Source: Zobellella maritima
GTDB taxonomy: Bacteria; Pseudomonadota; Gammaproteobacteria; Enterobacterales; Aeromonadaceae
Reading direction: 5' to 3'
Length of the DNA: 64,000 nt
NCBI RefSeq assembly: GCF_003075035.1
Contig: NZ_QCZE01000001.1
Location: forward strand, 1,424,602-1,488,601
Position numbers and translations under genes: made by a program. The notes under the pieces were generated by a model. The model searched no databases and had not been told where the DNA came from. It saw only the letters and a program-made list of their open reading frames with translations. This document shows positions 52,982 through 63,025 of this stretch, piece by piece. The first letter of the stretch is position 1. Each line of letters starts with the position of its first letter.

Positions 52982-53278
52982 ATGACCAGAGCGGCAATCG
53001 ACATCGTTATTCTCGGGCGCCCCTACAAGGTAGCCTGTCCTCCAGGACAAGAAGCGGCATTACAGCGGGCGGCAGATATGCTCAACGAGCGCATCAATAC
53101 CATGAAAAAAGGCGGCAAGTCTTCCGCCAACGAGCAGATGGCGATTATGGTGGCGCTGAACGTTTGCCACGAGCTGGAGCTTGAAAAGGACAAGAATCAT
53201 CAATATGCTGATGCCATGGATAAGCGCATCAAGATGCTGCAGCAGACCATAGAATCAGCCTTGGCCAGCGCCAACTGA
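52982..53278 (+). CDS. zapA: Cell division protein ZapA
   Basis: A 98-aa FtsZ-ring accessory that crosslinks FtsZ filaments. Start MTRAAIDIVILGRPYKVACPPGQEAALQRAADMLNERI matches the ZapA globular head, followed by a C-terminal coiled coil (ELELEKDKNHQYADAMDKRIKMLQQTIESAL). The longer in-frame extension upstream is not ZapA-like; GAGGAACAC precedes the ATG at 52982. 6S RNA follows, the conserved zapA-ssrS order. Confidence 0.94.
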   Translation: MTRAAIDIVILGRPYKVACPPGQEAALQRAADMLNERINTMKKGGKSSANEQMAIMVALNVCHELELEKDKNHQYADAMDKRIKMLQQTIESALASAN

Positions 53279-53366
53279 ATTTGCCGGAATTTTTGATGTT
53301 AACGCTACACCCCGGGCACCATTTTAGTTAGACTGCCCGGGTAGAAAATTTAAAACCGTTTTTGCT

Positions 53367-53549
53367 TTCCCTGGGGTGTTCGTCAGTAAGGTGGCGTCCC
53401 TGAGCCGATATCAACAGCACAGGAAAGCCGCGTTATTAACTATTGAGCATGCTCGGCCCGACCGAGACGCCTGCGGTTGATACCGGATTTCCGCCTTGAA
53501 CCAACGGGTTCAAGGACTAACACCTGCAACGGCATCCTGGGGACCCCTA
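53367..53549 (+). ncRNA. ssrS: 6S RNA
   Basis: The sequence closely follows E. coli 6S RNA: CCCTGAGCCGATATC, GAGCATGCTCGGCCCGACCGAGA, GCC(T)TGAACCAACGGGTTCAAGG, and the closing TGCAACGGCATC, with the ends (TTTCCCTGGGG... and ...CATCCTGGGGACC) pairing as the terminal stem. 6S mimics an open promoter and holds sigma-70 RNA polymerase in stationary phase. It lies directly after zapA. End positions are approximate to a few bases. Confidence 0.93.
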
Positions 53550-53633
53550 CTCATCTATTTATCCTGTCAAATACCCCTGTTATCGCTACCGCAAGGCGGT
53601 ACAATTGTGCCAAACAATGACTCAGGAATCAGG

Positions 53634-53867
53634 ATGCCTCAATCTCAGCCCAATAATCCCCTGCATGGCATTACCCTCGAAGCCCTGCTCACCGAGCTGG
53701 TACAGCGTTATGGCTGGCCAGAGCTGGCGCGCCGGGTCAATATCAATTGCTTCAAGTCAGATCCCAGCATCAAGTCCAGCCTGAAATTTCTGCGCCGCAC
53801 CCCCTGGGCCCGCAAAGAGGTGGAAGAGCTCTACCTGCGGCTCAAGAACAGCCCCTGGAACCGCTGA
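53634..53867 (+). CDS. VF530-family DNA-binding protein (DUF2132)
   Basis: A 77-aa protein carrying the VF530 signature: [60 protein letters not shown]. The family is small, highly conserved and presumed to bind DNA. The start is placed at ATG 53634, with AGGA ahead; an in-frame GTG at 53607 is possible, while the more upstream region overlaps 6S RNA and is not coding. It is between 6S RNA and fau. Confidence 0.88.
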   Translation: MPQSQPNNPLHGITLEALLTELVQRYGWPELARRVNINCFKSDPSIKSSLKFLRRTPWARKEVEELYLRLKNSPWNR

Positions 53868-53901
53868 CCCTATCCTGACCCAATTTACGAGAGCCCGACG
53901 G

Positions 53902-54480
53902 ATGACCGACAGACTTACACTTCGCCGACATATTCGCCACTGCCGTAATCAGCTGTCCGCGCAGCAACAAACCGACGCCGCCCGGGCCGTGATCGACCAT
54001 GTCAGCCGGGCCGATCACCTCGGTTCGGCCCGCACCGTGGCCCTGTACCTGTCCAACGACGGCGAGCTGGATCCTCACCCGCTGATCGAATGGTACTGGT
54101 CCCGGGGGGCCCGGGTATATCTGCCGGTGCTGCATCCCTTCAGCCCGGGCCATTTGCTGTTTCTGCATTACACCCCGGACACCTCCCTGCAGGCCAACCG
54201 CTTCGGCATTCCCGAACCCAGGCTCGACTCACGGCTGATCCTGCCCAAGTCTGAGCTGGAGCTGATCTTCACCCCCCTGGTGGCGTTCGATGCCAAAGGC
54301 AACCGTATGGGCATGGGCGGCGGTTTCTACGACAGAACCCTGGCCGGCTGGCATAACGAACCAGGACCTCGCCCGGTGGGGCTGGCCCATAACTGCCAGC
54401 AGGTAGACAGCATCCCGGTAGACAGCTGGGATGTCCCCCTACCCGAGCTGATCACGCCGGAGCAACACTGGCGCTGGTAG
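53902..54480 (+). CDS. fau: 5-formyltetrahydrofolate cyclo-ligase
   Basis: A 192-aa enzyme (YgfA) converting 5-formyl-THF to 5,10-methenyl-THF with ATP. The basic N-terminus (LRRHIRHCRNQLSAQQQ) and the late motif LVAFDAKGNRMGMGGGFYDRTLAGW with the ATP-binding GMGGGFYD are diagnostic. In many gammaproteobacteria it follows 6S RNA as part of the same transcript, with relevance to persister formation in E. coli. Here the VF530 gene is between them. Confidence 0.94.
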   Translation: MTDRLTLRRHIRHCRNQLSAQQQTDAARAVIDHVSRADHLGSARTVALYLSNDGELDPHPLIEWYWSRGARVYLPVLHPFSPGHLLFLHYTPDTSLQANRFGIPEPRLDSRLILPKSELELIFTPLVAFDAKGNRMGMGGGFYDRTLAGWHNEPGPRPVGLAHNCQQVDSIPVDSWDVPLPELITPEQHWRW

Positions 54481-54684
54481 CCGTTTCCTGAAAAGCTGAT
54501 CACCTCTCCCGTGGGAGGCGCGACCCCGCGGCGATATGGCCGCCAGGCCATCTGGCATCCTCACCTGCCATCAAGCTCACAACAGCGCGGTCGCCGCCCC
54601 CGGCAACCCCAAAGGCGCAGGCAAAAGCCGCATGCAAGGTGACAGGCCTTTGTTATAATGCCGGCAATTTTGCAGGAGACAGTC

Positions 54685-55344
54685 ATGACACAAGACGAAA
54701 TGAAAAAAGCGGCCGGCTGGGCCGCGCTGGATTACGTGACCCCGAATACCATTGTCGGTGTCGGTACCGGCTCAACCGTGAACCACTTTATCGATGCCCT
54801 GGGCACCATCAAGGATCAGATCAAAGGGGCGGTATCCAGCTCCGAGGCCTCCACCGCTCGCCTGCAGGCGCTGGAGATTCCGGTATTCGATCTCAATGAT
54901 ATCGATGCACTGGCGGTGTATGTGGATGGTGCCGACGAGATTGACGGCAACATGGCAATGATCAAGGGGGGCGGCGCAGCCCTGACCCGGGAAAAAATCG
55001 TCGCGGCGGTGGCCGAGCGGTTTGTATGTATCGTCGACGGCTCGAAAACCGTGAGCGTGCTGGGCGCCTTCCCGTTACCGGTCGAGGTGATCCCCATGGC
55101 ACGGGCCTATGTCGCCCGGGAGCTGGCCAAACTGGGCGGCCGCCCCGTCTACCGGGAAGGCGTGGTCACCGACAACGGTAACCATATCCTGGATGTACAC
55201 GGCCTCGAGATAACCGAGCCCAAAGCGCTGGAAACCCGCATCAATGCCATCGTCGGCGTGGTCACCAGCGGCCTGTTCGCCCACCGCGGCGCCGATGTGC
55301 TGCTGATTGGCTCGCCTAGCGGCGTGGTCCGCCAGGGCGTTTAA
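54685..55344 (+). CDS. rpiA: Ribose-5-phosphate isomerase A
   Basis: A 219-aa pentose-phosphate enzyme converting ribulose-5-P to ribose-5-P, same length as E. coli RpiA. Motifs: [52 protein letters not shown]. Start ATG 54685 follows GGAG at good spacing; the upstream in-frame extension is unsupported. The 204-base region before it has no gene. A strong terminator follows. Confidence 0.97.
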   Translation: MTQDEMKKAAGWAALDYVTPNTIVGVGTGSTVNHFIDALGTIKDQIKGAVSSSEASTARLQALEIPVFDLNDIDALAVYVDGADEIDGNMAMIKGGGAALTREKIVAAVAERFVCIVDGSKTVSVLGAFPLPVEVIPMARAYVARELAKLGGRPVYREGVVTDNGNHILDVHGLEITEPKALETRINAIVGVVTSGLFAHRGADVLLIGSPSGVVRQGV

Positions 55345-55362
55345 GCTTAACCATGCTGACCG

Positions 55363-55386
55363 GCCGGGACCTGTCCCGGCTTTTTT
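55363..55386 (+). terminator. Terminator after rpiA
   Basis: GCCGGGAC / GTCCCGGC hairpin followed by six T. It also stands just beyond the modC stop (55396) on the other strand. Confidence 0.88.
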
Positions 55387-55395
55387 GTGGCTGTT

Positions 55396-56460
55396 TCAGG
55401 TCAGCAGGGCCACCGCCTTGATCAACGCATAGACCTGCTTCCCCTCCGTCAACGAAAGCTGTTGCGCCGAATAGGCAGAAATTTCCGCCAGCAGCGGCTG
55501 ACCGTCGCCGAGCGTGCCCGCCACCAGTACCCTGCCCTCCCGAGCCGGGTACACCCGGGTCAGGGTCATGGCCAACTGGTTTAGAATGGAGACATCGGGC
55601 AGAGGATGCAGCGACAGGCTCACATCCGAGGCCAGGATCCGCAGTCGGGCCCGGGTAACGGGCGAGCGTACGGGCTTTATCAGCCACAGACAGAGACCAT
55701 TGAAGGTAAAGGGGGTCCGGCCATCGGCCAGGCTTTCACCCACCTGCCCCTCGACAATACTGACCGCCCCCTCCTCCATAAACAGCGGGGAGTCCGGCCG
55801 GGACAGGGCCTGCTTCAGGCTGTCGATACGGCGAATATGGCCGTCCTCCATAAAGACAACCCGATCGGCCAGCCGCTCCACCTCCTCCGGCGCATGGGTC
55901 ACATAGAAGATGGGTACCCGGGCGCGGGCCGCGAGCCCTTCGAGCAGCGGCAGTATCTCCCGCTTGGCCTGGCGATCCAGGGCGGAAAGCGGCTCATCCA
56001 GCAGCAGCAACCTCGGGCTGGTCAATAACGCCCGGCCGATGGCCACCCGCTGTCGCTGGCCACCGGACAATTCGGTCGCCCTGTGTTTCAGCAAGGGAGC
56101 CAGCCCCAACCAGTCGATCACCTCCGCCTGGGACACCTTGCGGGCGGCGGGTGGCAGCCGTTTCCAGCCGTATTCCAGATTGCCCCGGACCGACAGATGT
56201 GTGAACAGGCTGGCCTCCTGGAAGACATACCCAAGCTCCCTTTGGTAAGTCGGCATAAAGTAGTTGCCATCCTGCCAGCACTGCTCTCCCAGGTGGAGTC
56301 GGCCCCGGCACCGTTCCAGCCCGGCCATGGCCCGCAACAGCGTGGTTTTGCCGCACCCGGAAGGCCCAAACAGGGCCGTCACCCCCTCGAGCGGCAGTGC
56401 CATGTCGACGTCCAGCGTGAAATTGCGACGCTGCAGATGAAAAGCGGCCCGTATGTTCAT
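55396..56460 (-). CDS. modC: Molybdate ABC transporter ATPase
   Basis: A 354-aa ATP-binding subunit. Walker A GPSGCGKTT (about residues 32-40), Q-loop YVFQEASLF, signature LSGGQRQRVAIGRAL, Walker B LLLDEPLSALD, and a C-terminal TOBE-like molybdate-binding domain (about residues 290-354). It overlaps modB by 4 bases. Powers high-affinity molybdate uptake. Confidence 0.95.
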   Translation of the reverse strand: MNIRAAFHLQRRNFTLDVDMALPLEGVTALFGPSGCGKTTLLRAMAGLERCRGRLHLGEQCWQDGNYFMPTYQRELGYVFQEASLFTHLSVRGNLEYGWKRLPPAARKVSQAEVIDWLGLAPLLKHRATELSGGQRQRVAIGRALLTSPRLLLLDEPLSALDRQAKREILPLLEGLAARARVPIFYVTHAPEEVERLADRVVFMEDGHIRRIDSLKQALSRPDSPLFMEEGAVSIVEGQVGESLADGRTPFTFNGLCLWLIKPVRSPVTRARLRILASDVSLSLHPLPDVSILNQLAMTLTRVYPAREGRVLVAGTLGDGQPLLAEISAYSAQQLSLTEGKQVYALIKAVALLT

Positions 56461-57140
56461 GGATGTACCACCGAGAAACGCCGATTCAGTACGTAGACCA
56501 GCATCAAAATGCTGAAGGACAGCGCCAGCAACATGCCCGACAGCAGGTGGGCCTCGGCATATTGCAGGGTTTCCACATGGTCATAGATGGCAATCGAGAT
56601 GACCTGGGTCAGCCCGGGAATATTGCCCCCGATCATCAGCACCACGCCGAACTCCCCCAGGGTATGGGCAAAGCCCAGCACGATGGCGGTCAGGAAACCA
56701 TTGCGGGCGAGCGGCACGACCACGGTAAAGAAACAGTCCAGCCTGGAGGCGCGCAGGGTAGCCGCGACCTCCAGCGGCCGCTGCCCGATGGCGCTAAAGG
56801 CCCCCTGCAGCGGCTGCACCACAAACGGCAGTGAATAGCATGCCGAGCCGATCACCAGGCCGGTAAAGGTAAAGGCCAGGGAACCGCCCCCCAGGGTACG
56901 GGACAGGGCACCCAGCGGACCATCCGGCCCCAGTGCCAGCAGCAGGTAGAAACCCAGAACGGTCGGCGGCAGCACCAGGGGCAAGGCCACCATGGCCTCG
57001 ATCACAGTCTTGAAACGGCAGCGACTCTGGCTCAGCCACCACGCCAGCGGAGTGCCCAGCACCAGCAACACCAGTACCGTCACGCCGGCCAGCCGCAGGG
57101 TCAGCCACAGCGCCGCCATGTCCTGGGGAGAAACCGCCAT
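56457..57140 (-). CDS. modB: Molybdate ABC transporter permease
   Basis: A 227-aa inner-membrane permease with about five helices and the EAA-type loop (LEVAATLRASRLDCFFTVVVPLARNGFLTAIVLGFAHTLGEFG). It starts 9 bases after modA. LGGNIPG-type end segment (MIGGNIPGLTQVISIAIYD) is typical of ModB. Confidence 0.95.
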   Translation of the reverse strand: MAVSPQDMAALWLTLRLAGVTVLVLLVLGTPLAWWLSQSRCRFKTVIEAMVALPLVLPPTVLGFYLLLALGPDGPLGALSRTLGGGSLAFTFTGLVIGSACYSLPFVVQPLQGAFSAIGQRPLEVAATLRASRLDCFFTVVVPLARNGFLTAIVLGFAHTLGEFGVVLMIGGNIPGLTQVISIAIYDHVETLQYAEAHLLSGMLLALSFSILMLVYVLNRRFSVVHP

Positions 57141-57149
57141 GCGTCCCCC

Positions 57150-57917
57150 TTACTCGTGCCGGGAAAGCAAGGCACGCTCACCGGCCACGCCATAGCCGTA
57201 GGATTCAATCACGGCGATGGCATCCGGGCTGCGCACATACTCGAGCAGGGCTCGGGCCGCTGCGGTATCCTGCAAGAGTACCGCCTGCTGGACGATGGGC
57301 GAATAGAAGTCATCGGGCACCTGCCAATAGGAGCCGTCACTGAACTCCCCATCCCGGTATACCTGGGCCTTGGCCACAAAGCCGAGCTGGGCATTGCGGC
57401 TGTAGACATACTGATAGGCCTGGCCGATATTCTCGCCGCGCACCATCCGGCCCTGCAGCCCGTCCCACAGCCCGAGTTTTTCCAGCACCTCCCGGGCCGC
57501 CCGCCCATAGGGAGCGGTCGCCGGGTTGGCGATGGACAGGAAGCGAAACGGCTGTTCTTTCAGCACCGACTGGGTGTCGTCGATATAGCCGTTATCCGGG
57601 CTCCACAGCACCAGTTTGCCCAGGGCATAGGTAAAACGGCTGCCGGGCACGGCGATGCCCTCCTGCTCCAGCAGCTGGGGGCGCTGTTCATCGGCGGCGA
57701 AGAACAGCGCAAAAGGCGCTTCATTCTTGATTTGCGCATACAGCTTGCCGGTCGCCCCCGAAGACAGGAGCACCCTGTGACCGCTTTGCTGCTCGAAGTC
57801 GGTGGCCAGTTGCTTCATCACCTCGATAAAGTTGGTCGCTACCGCCACCCTGAGTTCATCCGCCGCCAACGGTGTGGTGCAACCCAACAGACAGCCCAGC
57901 AGAAATAATTTCTTCAT
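57150..57917 (-). CDS. modA: Molybdate-binding periplasmic protein
   Basis: A 255-aa periplasmic binding protein with signal peptide (MKKLFLLGCLLGCTTPLAAD). The mature part starts ELRVAVATNFIEVMKQLATDFEQQSGHRVLLSSGATGKLYAQI, the ModA ligand site region, and continues with FLSIANPATAPYGRAAREVLEKLGLW. It captures molybdate or tungstate. Divergent from modE, with a Mo-box 20 bases upstream of its start. Confidence 0.95.
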   Translation of the reverse strand: MKKLFLLGCLLGCTTPLAADELRVAVATNFIEVMKQLATDFEQQSGHRVLLSSGATGKLYAQIKNEAPFALFFAADEQRPQLLEQEGIAVPGSRFTYALGKLVLWSPDNGYIDDTQSVLKEQPFRFLSIANPATAPYGRAAREVLEKLGLWDGLQGRMVRGENIGQAYQYVYSRNAQLGFVAKAQVYRDGEFSDGSYWQVPDDFYSPIVQQAVLLQDTAAARALLEYVRSPDAIAVIESYGYGVAGERALLSRHE

Positions 57918-57936
57918 ATGAATACTCGTCCTTAAG

Positions 57937-57960
57937 GCTTATATATTTAATTACATAACG
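57937..57960. promoter_or_regulatory. Candidate ModE-binding site (Mo-box)
   Basis: GCTTATATA-TTTAAT-TACATAACG forms an imperfect palindrome of the Mo-box kind, 20 bases from the modA start. A further half-site-like CGTTATATA is at 58002-58010 near modE. ModE with molybdate would repress modABC here. Confidence 0.6.
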
Positions 57961-58101
57961 ATAACGACAGCGACTGCCCCTCAGTCATCCTGATACCCTA
58001 CCGTTATATACAAAAGAACACAACGGTTGATGGCGGCCTCCTTATTTGTACTGGCCGCCCACTCACGCCACAATAGGCGCTGTTTCTTAGAGGACCTTCC
58101 G

Positions 58102-58890
58102 ATGGATCTGGACATACTGCTCAGCCTCAACCGCCGGGACACCTTGTTCATCAACCCCAAGCGTATCCGCCTGCTTCGACATATCCATGAACAGGGGTCG
58201 ATAAGCCAGGGCGCCCGGGGAGCGGGTATCAGCTATAAATCCGCCTGGGATGCGATAAAAGCCATGAACGAGCTGGCCGAGCAAGCTGTGGTGAGCAGCG
58301 AAACCGGCGGCAAGGGCGGCGGCGGCGCCGTGCTAACCCCCTACGGCCTGCGCCTGCTCAAGATATATGATTTGCTTGGGCAGATTGAACGCATGGCGGT
58401 TACCGCCCTGCAAGATGATGATGCCTCCCTCGACAGCCTGCTGGCGGTGGTGGCCCGTTTTTCGCTGCAGACCAGTGCCCGCAACCAGTTTTTTACCCGG
58501 GTAGTCAGCCTGGACCCCATCGATATCAGTCGCAAGGTCACCCTGAGCATGACCGGGAATATTCCCCTCTATGCGGACATTACCGAGTCCAGTTGCCGCC
58601 GGCTGAAACTGGCGCCGGGCAAGGAAGTGCTGGCCTTGATCAAGGCGCCCTGGATAGGGCTCGGAGAGCGACCTATTGCGCCCACCGCCGGGGACAATCA
58701 GCTGGCGGGGACCATCACCGACATCATCCCGGGCGAGGAGTTTGACGAATACCTGTTGCGCCTGGAGCAGGGAGAAAGCCTCTGTGCCCTGCTGACCAAG
58801 GAGACCAGCGCCGGGCTGCACCTCAAGCGAGGCGATCGGGCCTGGGCCCGATTCGCCCCTTCCCAGGTGATACTGGCTACCCTGAACTGA
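58102..58890 (+). CDS. modE: ModE, molybdate-responsive transcriptional regulator
   Basis: A 262-aa regulator (same length as E. coli ModE). The N-terminal winged HTH (LLRHIHEQGSISQGARGAGISYKSAWDAIKAMNEL) is followed by two TOBE/Mop molybdate-binding repeats (SARNQFFTRVVSL, and later NQLAGTITDI). Start ATG 58102 is used, since the longer in-frame start upstream is unlike ModE; GAGGACC precedes it. Divergent from modABC, which it represses when molybdate is plentiful. Confidence 0.94.
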   Translation: MDLDILLSLNRRDTLFINPKRIRLLRHIHEQGSISQGARGAGISYKSAWDAIKAMNELAEQAVVSSETGGKGGGGAVLTPYGLRLLKIYDLLGQIERMAVTALQDDDASLDSLLAVVARFSLQTSARNQFFTRVVSLDPIDISRKVTLSMTGNIPLYADITESSCRRLKLAPGKEVLALIKAPWIGLGERPIAPTAGDNQLAGTITDIIPGEEFDEYLLRLEQGESLCALLTKETSAGLHLKRGDRAWARFAPSQVILATLN

Positions 58891-58920
58891 GAAACAGCGG
58901 TCAGCTGTCAGTCATCAGAC

Positions 58921-58951
58921 AGAACAACCAACGGATCTCGTTGGTTGTTCT
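58921..58951. terminator. Perfect hairpin between modE and acnA
   Basis: AGAACAACCAACG / CGTTGGTTGTTCT (13-bp perfect arms, GATCT loop) lies between convergent modE and acnA. Lacks a T-run but is well placed to act as a bidirectional stop or 3' end stabiliser. Confidence 0.6.
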
Positions 58952-59051
58952 GCAAAGATCGGACGAAGGCCTGCGCCTGATAACGGCCGTCAACCAAAGT
59001 CCGCTAATACTCGGGGGGCTGCGGCCTGTTTCTCAAGGCTGTTTGCCTGCT

Positions 59052-61781
59052 TTAATCCAGCATGCCCCGGATCACATAGTGCAATATACCGCCGTGCCGG
59101 TAATAGGTCAGCTCGTTGCCGGTGTCGATGCGACAGCGGGCCTGGATGGACTGTTTTTGACCATCGCCCCCGGTGATCTGTACCGCCAGCAGCTTGCCCG
59201 GCTCAAGCTCGTCCAGGCCGCTAACGCTGATCAGCTCGTCCCCCCTCAGCCCCAGGCTGCCGGCATTGTCGCCGTTGGTAAACTCCAGCGGTACCACACC
59301 CATGCCGATCAGGTTAGATCTGTGAATCCGTTCGAAGGACTCGGCCAGCACGGCACGCACCCCCAGCAGCCGGGTACCCTTCGCTGCCCAGTCGCGGCTG
59401 GATCCGGTGCCATATTCCTTGCCGGCCACCACCACCAGGGGTACCCCTTCCTGCTCATAGCGCATGGCAGCGTCATAGATGGACAGCTGCTCACCGGAGG
59501 GAAAATGGCGGGTCTCCCCTCCCTCCACGCCATCCAGCATCAAGTTACGGATGCGGATATTGGCGAAGGTACCGCGCATCATCACCTCATGGTTGCCACG
59601 ACGGGACCCGTAGGAATTGAAATCCCTGACCGCCACCCCCAATGACTGCAGATAACTGCCGGCCGGGCTGTTGGCATTGATATTGCCGGCCGGGGAAATA
59701 TGATCGGTGGTAACCGAATCCCCCAGCAAGGCCAGCAGGCGGGCATCCTCGATGTCCGCTATCGCCTCGGGCTGTTTGCCCATCTTGCTGAAAAAAGGCG
59801 GATGCCGGATGTAGCTGGAGTCCGGCTGCCAGTCATAGGTGCTGGACGAGGGCACCCTGATACCCCGCCAGCGATCGTCGCCGTCGAAGATGGCGGCATA
59901 TTCCTTGCTGAACATCTCGCTTTGTACCTGGGCCACCGCCCGGTTGATCTCGGCCTGGCCCGGCCAGATATCCTTCAGGTAGACAGGCTTGCCCTGCTTG
60001 TCCATGCCCAGGGGATCCCGGGTCAGGTCCACACGCATGTTACCCGCCAGGGCATAAGCCACCACCAATGGCGGTGACGCCAACCAGTTGGTTTGTACCA
60101 GTGGGTGGATGCGTCCCTCGAAATTGCGGTTGCCCGACAACACGGCGGCGACCCTCACCTGCTCTTCATTGATGGCCGCCTCTATCGGTGCGGGCAGCGG
60201 CCCCGAGTTGCCGATACAGGTGGTGCAACCATAACCGACCAGGTAGAACCCCAATTGCTCCAGGTAGGGCATGAAGCCGGCCTTGGTCAAATAATCGGTG
60301 ACCACCTTGGAACCGGGTGCCAGCGAACTCTTGACCCAAGGCGCCCGGGTCAGTCCTTTTTCCACCGCCGCCTTGGCCAGCAGGCCCGCAGCCATCAACA
60401 CACTGGGATTGGAGGTATTGGTGCAGGAGGTAATGGCGGCGATCACCACAGCCCCCTCCTCCAGATGATGATGCTCGCCATCCAGCTCGAAACGCACTCC
60501 CTTGACCGCATCCTCAGCACCGACAGCGGTCTGGCATCCCTCCTCGTCAAGGTGCTCTTCCTGCAGCTGATCCGGCTGCTTGCCGTCCTGGCTTATGGCC
60601 AGCTCGAAGGCGGCGGGCACCCCATCCAGGGCTACCTTGTCCTGAGGCCGCTTGGGCCCCGCCAGACAGGCGACCACCTCATCCATATCGAGCTCGAGGG
60701 TGTCGGTAAAGACCGGCTCATCGCCTGGATTACGCCACAGTCCCTGGGTCTTGGCATAGGCTTCCACCAGCGCCAGCTGTTGCGGATCGCGGCCGGTGAG
60801 CGCCATATAGCGCAGGGTTTCCTCATCTATCGGGAAAAAACCACAAGTGGCGCCATATTCCGGAGCCATATTGGCGATGGTGGCCCGATCCGCCAGCGGC
60901 AGATCGGCCAGGGCGTCACCGTAGAATTCCACGAACTTACCCACCACCCCTTGCTCACGCAGCATCTGCACCACTGTCAATACCAGATCGGTGGCGGTAA
61001 TCCCTTCCCGCAGCTTGCCGGTCAGTTTAAAGCCCACCACCTCGGGGATCAGCATGGACACCGGCTGGCCGAGCATGGCCGCCTCCGCCTCTATGCCGCC
61101 GACCCCCCAGCCGAGTACGCCCAGGGCGTTGATCATAGTGGTGTGGGAGTCGGTGCCCACCAGGGTATCGGGACAGGCGATGGTGACGCCATCCTGCTGC
61201 TGCCGCCAGACGGCCTGACCCAGGTATTCCAGGTTAACCTGGTGGCAGATACCGGTGCCCGGCGGCACCACCCGGAAATTGGCAAAGGTTTGCTGGCCCC
61301 AGCGCAGGAAGGCGTATCGCTCCTGGTTCCGGGCCATCTCCATATCCACATTGGTGGCAAAGGCCGCTTTACTGGCAAAGGCGTCTACCATCACCGAGTG
61401 GTCGATAACCAGATCCACCGCCGACAAGGGGTTGACCCGCTCCACCTCTCCCCCCAAGCGCTTGACCGCCTCACGCATGGCGGCCAAGTCCACTACCGCC
61501 GGCACACCGGTAAAGTCCTGCATCAGCACCCGTACCGGACGGAAGGCAATTTCCCGATCTGTCCGTCCGGCCTTCAGCCAGTCACTCATGGCCTGGATAT
61601 CAGCCATCACCACGCTGTCGTTATCCAGGTTGCGCAGCAGATTTTCGGTCAATACCTTGAGGGATTTGGGCAGCCGGCTCAGCGCCTGCTGGTCGGGTAA
61701 TTGTTGCAGGCTGAAATAGCGATACTGCTGGTCGCCGACGATAAGGGTATCAGTGAAGGTGCTCTTGGCTGGGGAAGACAT
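59052..61781 (-). CDS. acnA: Aconitate hydratase A
   Basis: A 909-aa [4Fe-4S] enzyme isomerising citrate to isocitrate in the TCA cycle. Family landmarks: [62 protein letters not shown], and cluster cysteines in [16 protein letters not shown] and [14 protein letters not shown]. Slightly longer than E. coli AcnA (891), which it follows closely; AcnB has a different domain order. It is oxidative-stress-stable AcnA type. Single gene. Confidence 0.96.
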   Translation of the reverse strand: MSSPAKSTFTDTLIVGDQQYRYFSLQQLPDQQALSRLPKSLKVLTENLLRNLDNDSVVMADIQAMSDWLKAGRTDREIAFRPVRVLMQDFTGVPAVVDLAAMREAVKRLGGEVERVNPLSAVDLVIDHSVMVDAFASKAAFATNVDMEMARNQERYAFLRWGQQTFANFRVVPPGTGICHQVNLEYLGQAVWRQQQDGVTIACPDTLVGTDSHTTMINALGVLGWGVGGIEAEAAMLGQPVSMLIPEVVGFKLTGKLREGITATDLVLTVVQMLREQGVVGKFVEFYGDALADLPLADRATIANMAPEYGATCGFFPIDEETLRYMALTGRDPQQLALVEAYAKTQGLWRNPGDEPVFTDTLELDMDEVVACLAGPKRPQDKVALDGVPAAFELAISQDGKQPDQLQEEHLDEEGCQTAVGAEDAVKGVRFELDGEHHHLEEGAVVIAAITSCTNTSNPSVLMAAGLLAKAAVEKGLTRAPWVKSSLAPGSKVVTDYLTKAGFMPYLEQLGFYLVGYGCTTCIGNSGPLPAPIEAAINEEQVRVAAVLSGNRNFEGRIHPLVQTNWLASPPLVVAYALAGNMRVDLTRDPLGMDKQGKPVYLKDIWPGQAEINRAVAQVQSEMFSKEYAAIFDGDDRWRGIRVPSSSTYDWQPDSSYIRHPPFFSKMGKQPEAIADIEDARLLALLGDSVTTDHISPAGNINANSPAGSYLQSLGVAVRDFNSYGSRRGNHEVMMRGTFANIRIRNLMLDGVEGGETRHFPSGEQLSIYDAAMRYEQEGVPLVVVAGKEYGTGSSRDWAAKGTRLLGVRAVLAESFERIHRSNLIGMGVVPLEFTNGDNAGSLGLRGDELISVSGLDELEPGKLLAVQITGGDGQKQSIQARCRIDTGNELTYYRHGGILHYVIRGMLD

Positions 61782-62122
61782 GGGATTCCTCCTGATCGTG
61801 GATCATTGAGCTTACAGGCAAGCCAGCGGCTCGTTGCAAGCCCCGAGATCAATTATTTAGGCATAGATATGCACACAAAGAAAGCTATCGGCTAAACATT
61901 ATCCATATGGTTAACGGCCTTTCCGGAATACTGATAAGAATAACGCCGACCATGACCTGACGAATGATGGCCTTGCACTACGCTTAGGAATAACGGATTA
62001 ATTTTTTTAGCTTCACGGCGGGTTTTTCTCGTTGGTGAAACGACGCTATTTCCAGTAGATAGTGTGCCTTTTCACAGATATAGCCTGCACAGGCCGATAA
62101 TTCAGAGAGCCGAACCAAGACC
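61782..62122. other. Intergenic region between divergent acnA and rimK
   Basis: About 340 bases, fairly AT-rich in the middle, containing both promoters. No gene, repeat or known motif was recognised. A TTAATTTTTTTAGC stretch near 62000 is not part of a clear hairpin. Confidence 0.5.
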
Positions 62123-63025
62123 ATGAAAATTGCCATTCTCTCCCGCAACGCATCCCTCTATTCCACCCGCCGCCTGAAAGAAGCTGCCGAACAGCGCGGT
62201 CATGAGGTCAAGATACTGGATGTACTGAAATGCTACATGAACATCAACGCCGACAGGCCGTCTATCCACTACCAGGGTCAGGAACTGGAGCAGTTCGATG
62301 CGGTCATTCCCCGTATCGGCGCCTCCGTCACCTTTTACGGCTGCTCGGTGCTACGCCAGCTGGAAATGATGGGCTGTTACACCTTCAACCCCTCCGCCGC
62401 CATCACCCGGGCCCGGGATAAACTACGCTCCCTGCAGCTGCTGTCCGGCAAGGGGGTGGGCATGCCGATCACCGGTTTTGCCTGTAAGCCAGGTGATGTA
62501 CCGGATCTGATCGATATGGTGGGGGGAGCCCCGCTGGTGATTAAATTGCTGGAAGGCACCCAGGGCATCGGCGTGGTGCTCGCCGAAACACGCAAGGCGG
62601 CGGAAAGCGTGCTCGAAGCCTTTATGGGCCTGAAAGCCAATATCATGGTGCAGGAATTTATCGAAGAGGCCAAGGGCGCCGATATCCGCTGTTTCGTGAT
62701 CGGTGACAAGGTGATTGCCGCCATGAAACGACAGGCTAAGGAAGGCGAATTCCGCTCCAACCTGCATCGGGGAGGCAAGGCCCAGCTGATCCGCATCAGC
62801 CCGGAAGAACGCAAAACGGCCGTCGCCTCGGCCAAGGCCATGGGCCTGCATGTGGCCGGCGTCGACCTGCTGCGTTCCGAACGGGGCCCCCTGGTCATGG
62901 AGGTCAACTCCTCACCGGGTCTCGCGGGCATTGAACTGGCGACCGGCAAGGATGTGGCCGATATGCTGATCCAGTACATCGAAAACAATCACCACAAGAA
63001 GATCCAGACCCGGGAGCGGGGCTGA
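62123..63025 (+). CDS. rimK: Ribosomal protein S6 modification protein RimK (ATP-grasp ligase)
   Basis: A 300-aa ATP-grasp enzyme that adds glutamate residues to the C-terminus of ribosomal protein S6. Start [33 protein letters not shown] matches RimK, followed by ATP-grasp pieces [40 protein letters not shown] and [10 protein letters not shown]. Length equals E. coli RimK. The stop overlaps the next gene start by one base (TGATG), the frequent rimK plus aspartoacylase-like pairing. Confidence 0.95.
   Translation: MKIAILSRNASLYSTRRLKEAAEQRGHEVKILDVLKCYMNINADRPSIHYQGQELEQFDAVIPRIGASVTFYGCSVLRQLEMMGCYTFNPSAAITRARDKLRSLQLLSGKGVGMPITGFACKPGDVPDLIDMVGGAPLVIKLLEGTQGIGVVLAETRKAAESVLEAFMGLKANIMVQEFIEEAKGADIRCFVIGDKVIAAMKRQAKEGEFRSNLHRGGKAQLIRISPEERKTAVASAKAMGLHVAGVDLLRSERGPLVMEVNSSPGLAGIELATGKDVADMLIQYIENNHHKKIQTRERG

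Noticed and set aside
60093-61700. 535-codon open frame opposite acnA
   Set aside because: Shadow of acnA; composition (many His, Gln, Gly) and no family similarity.
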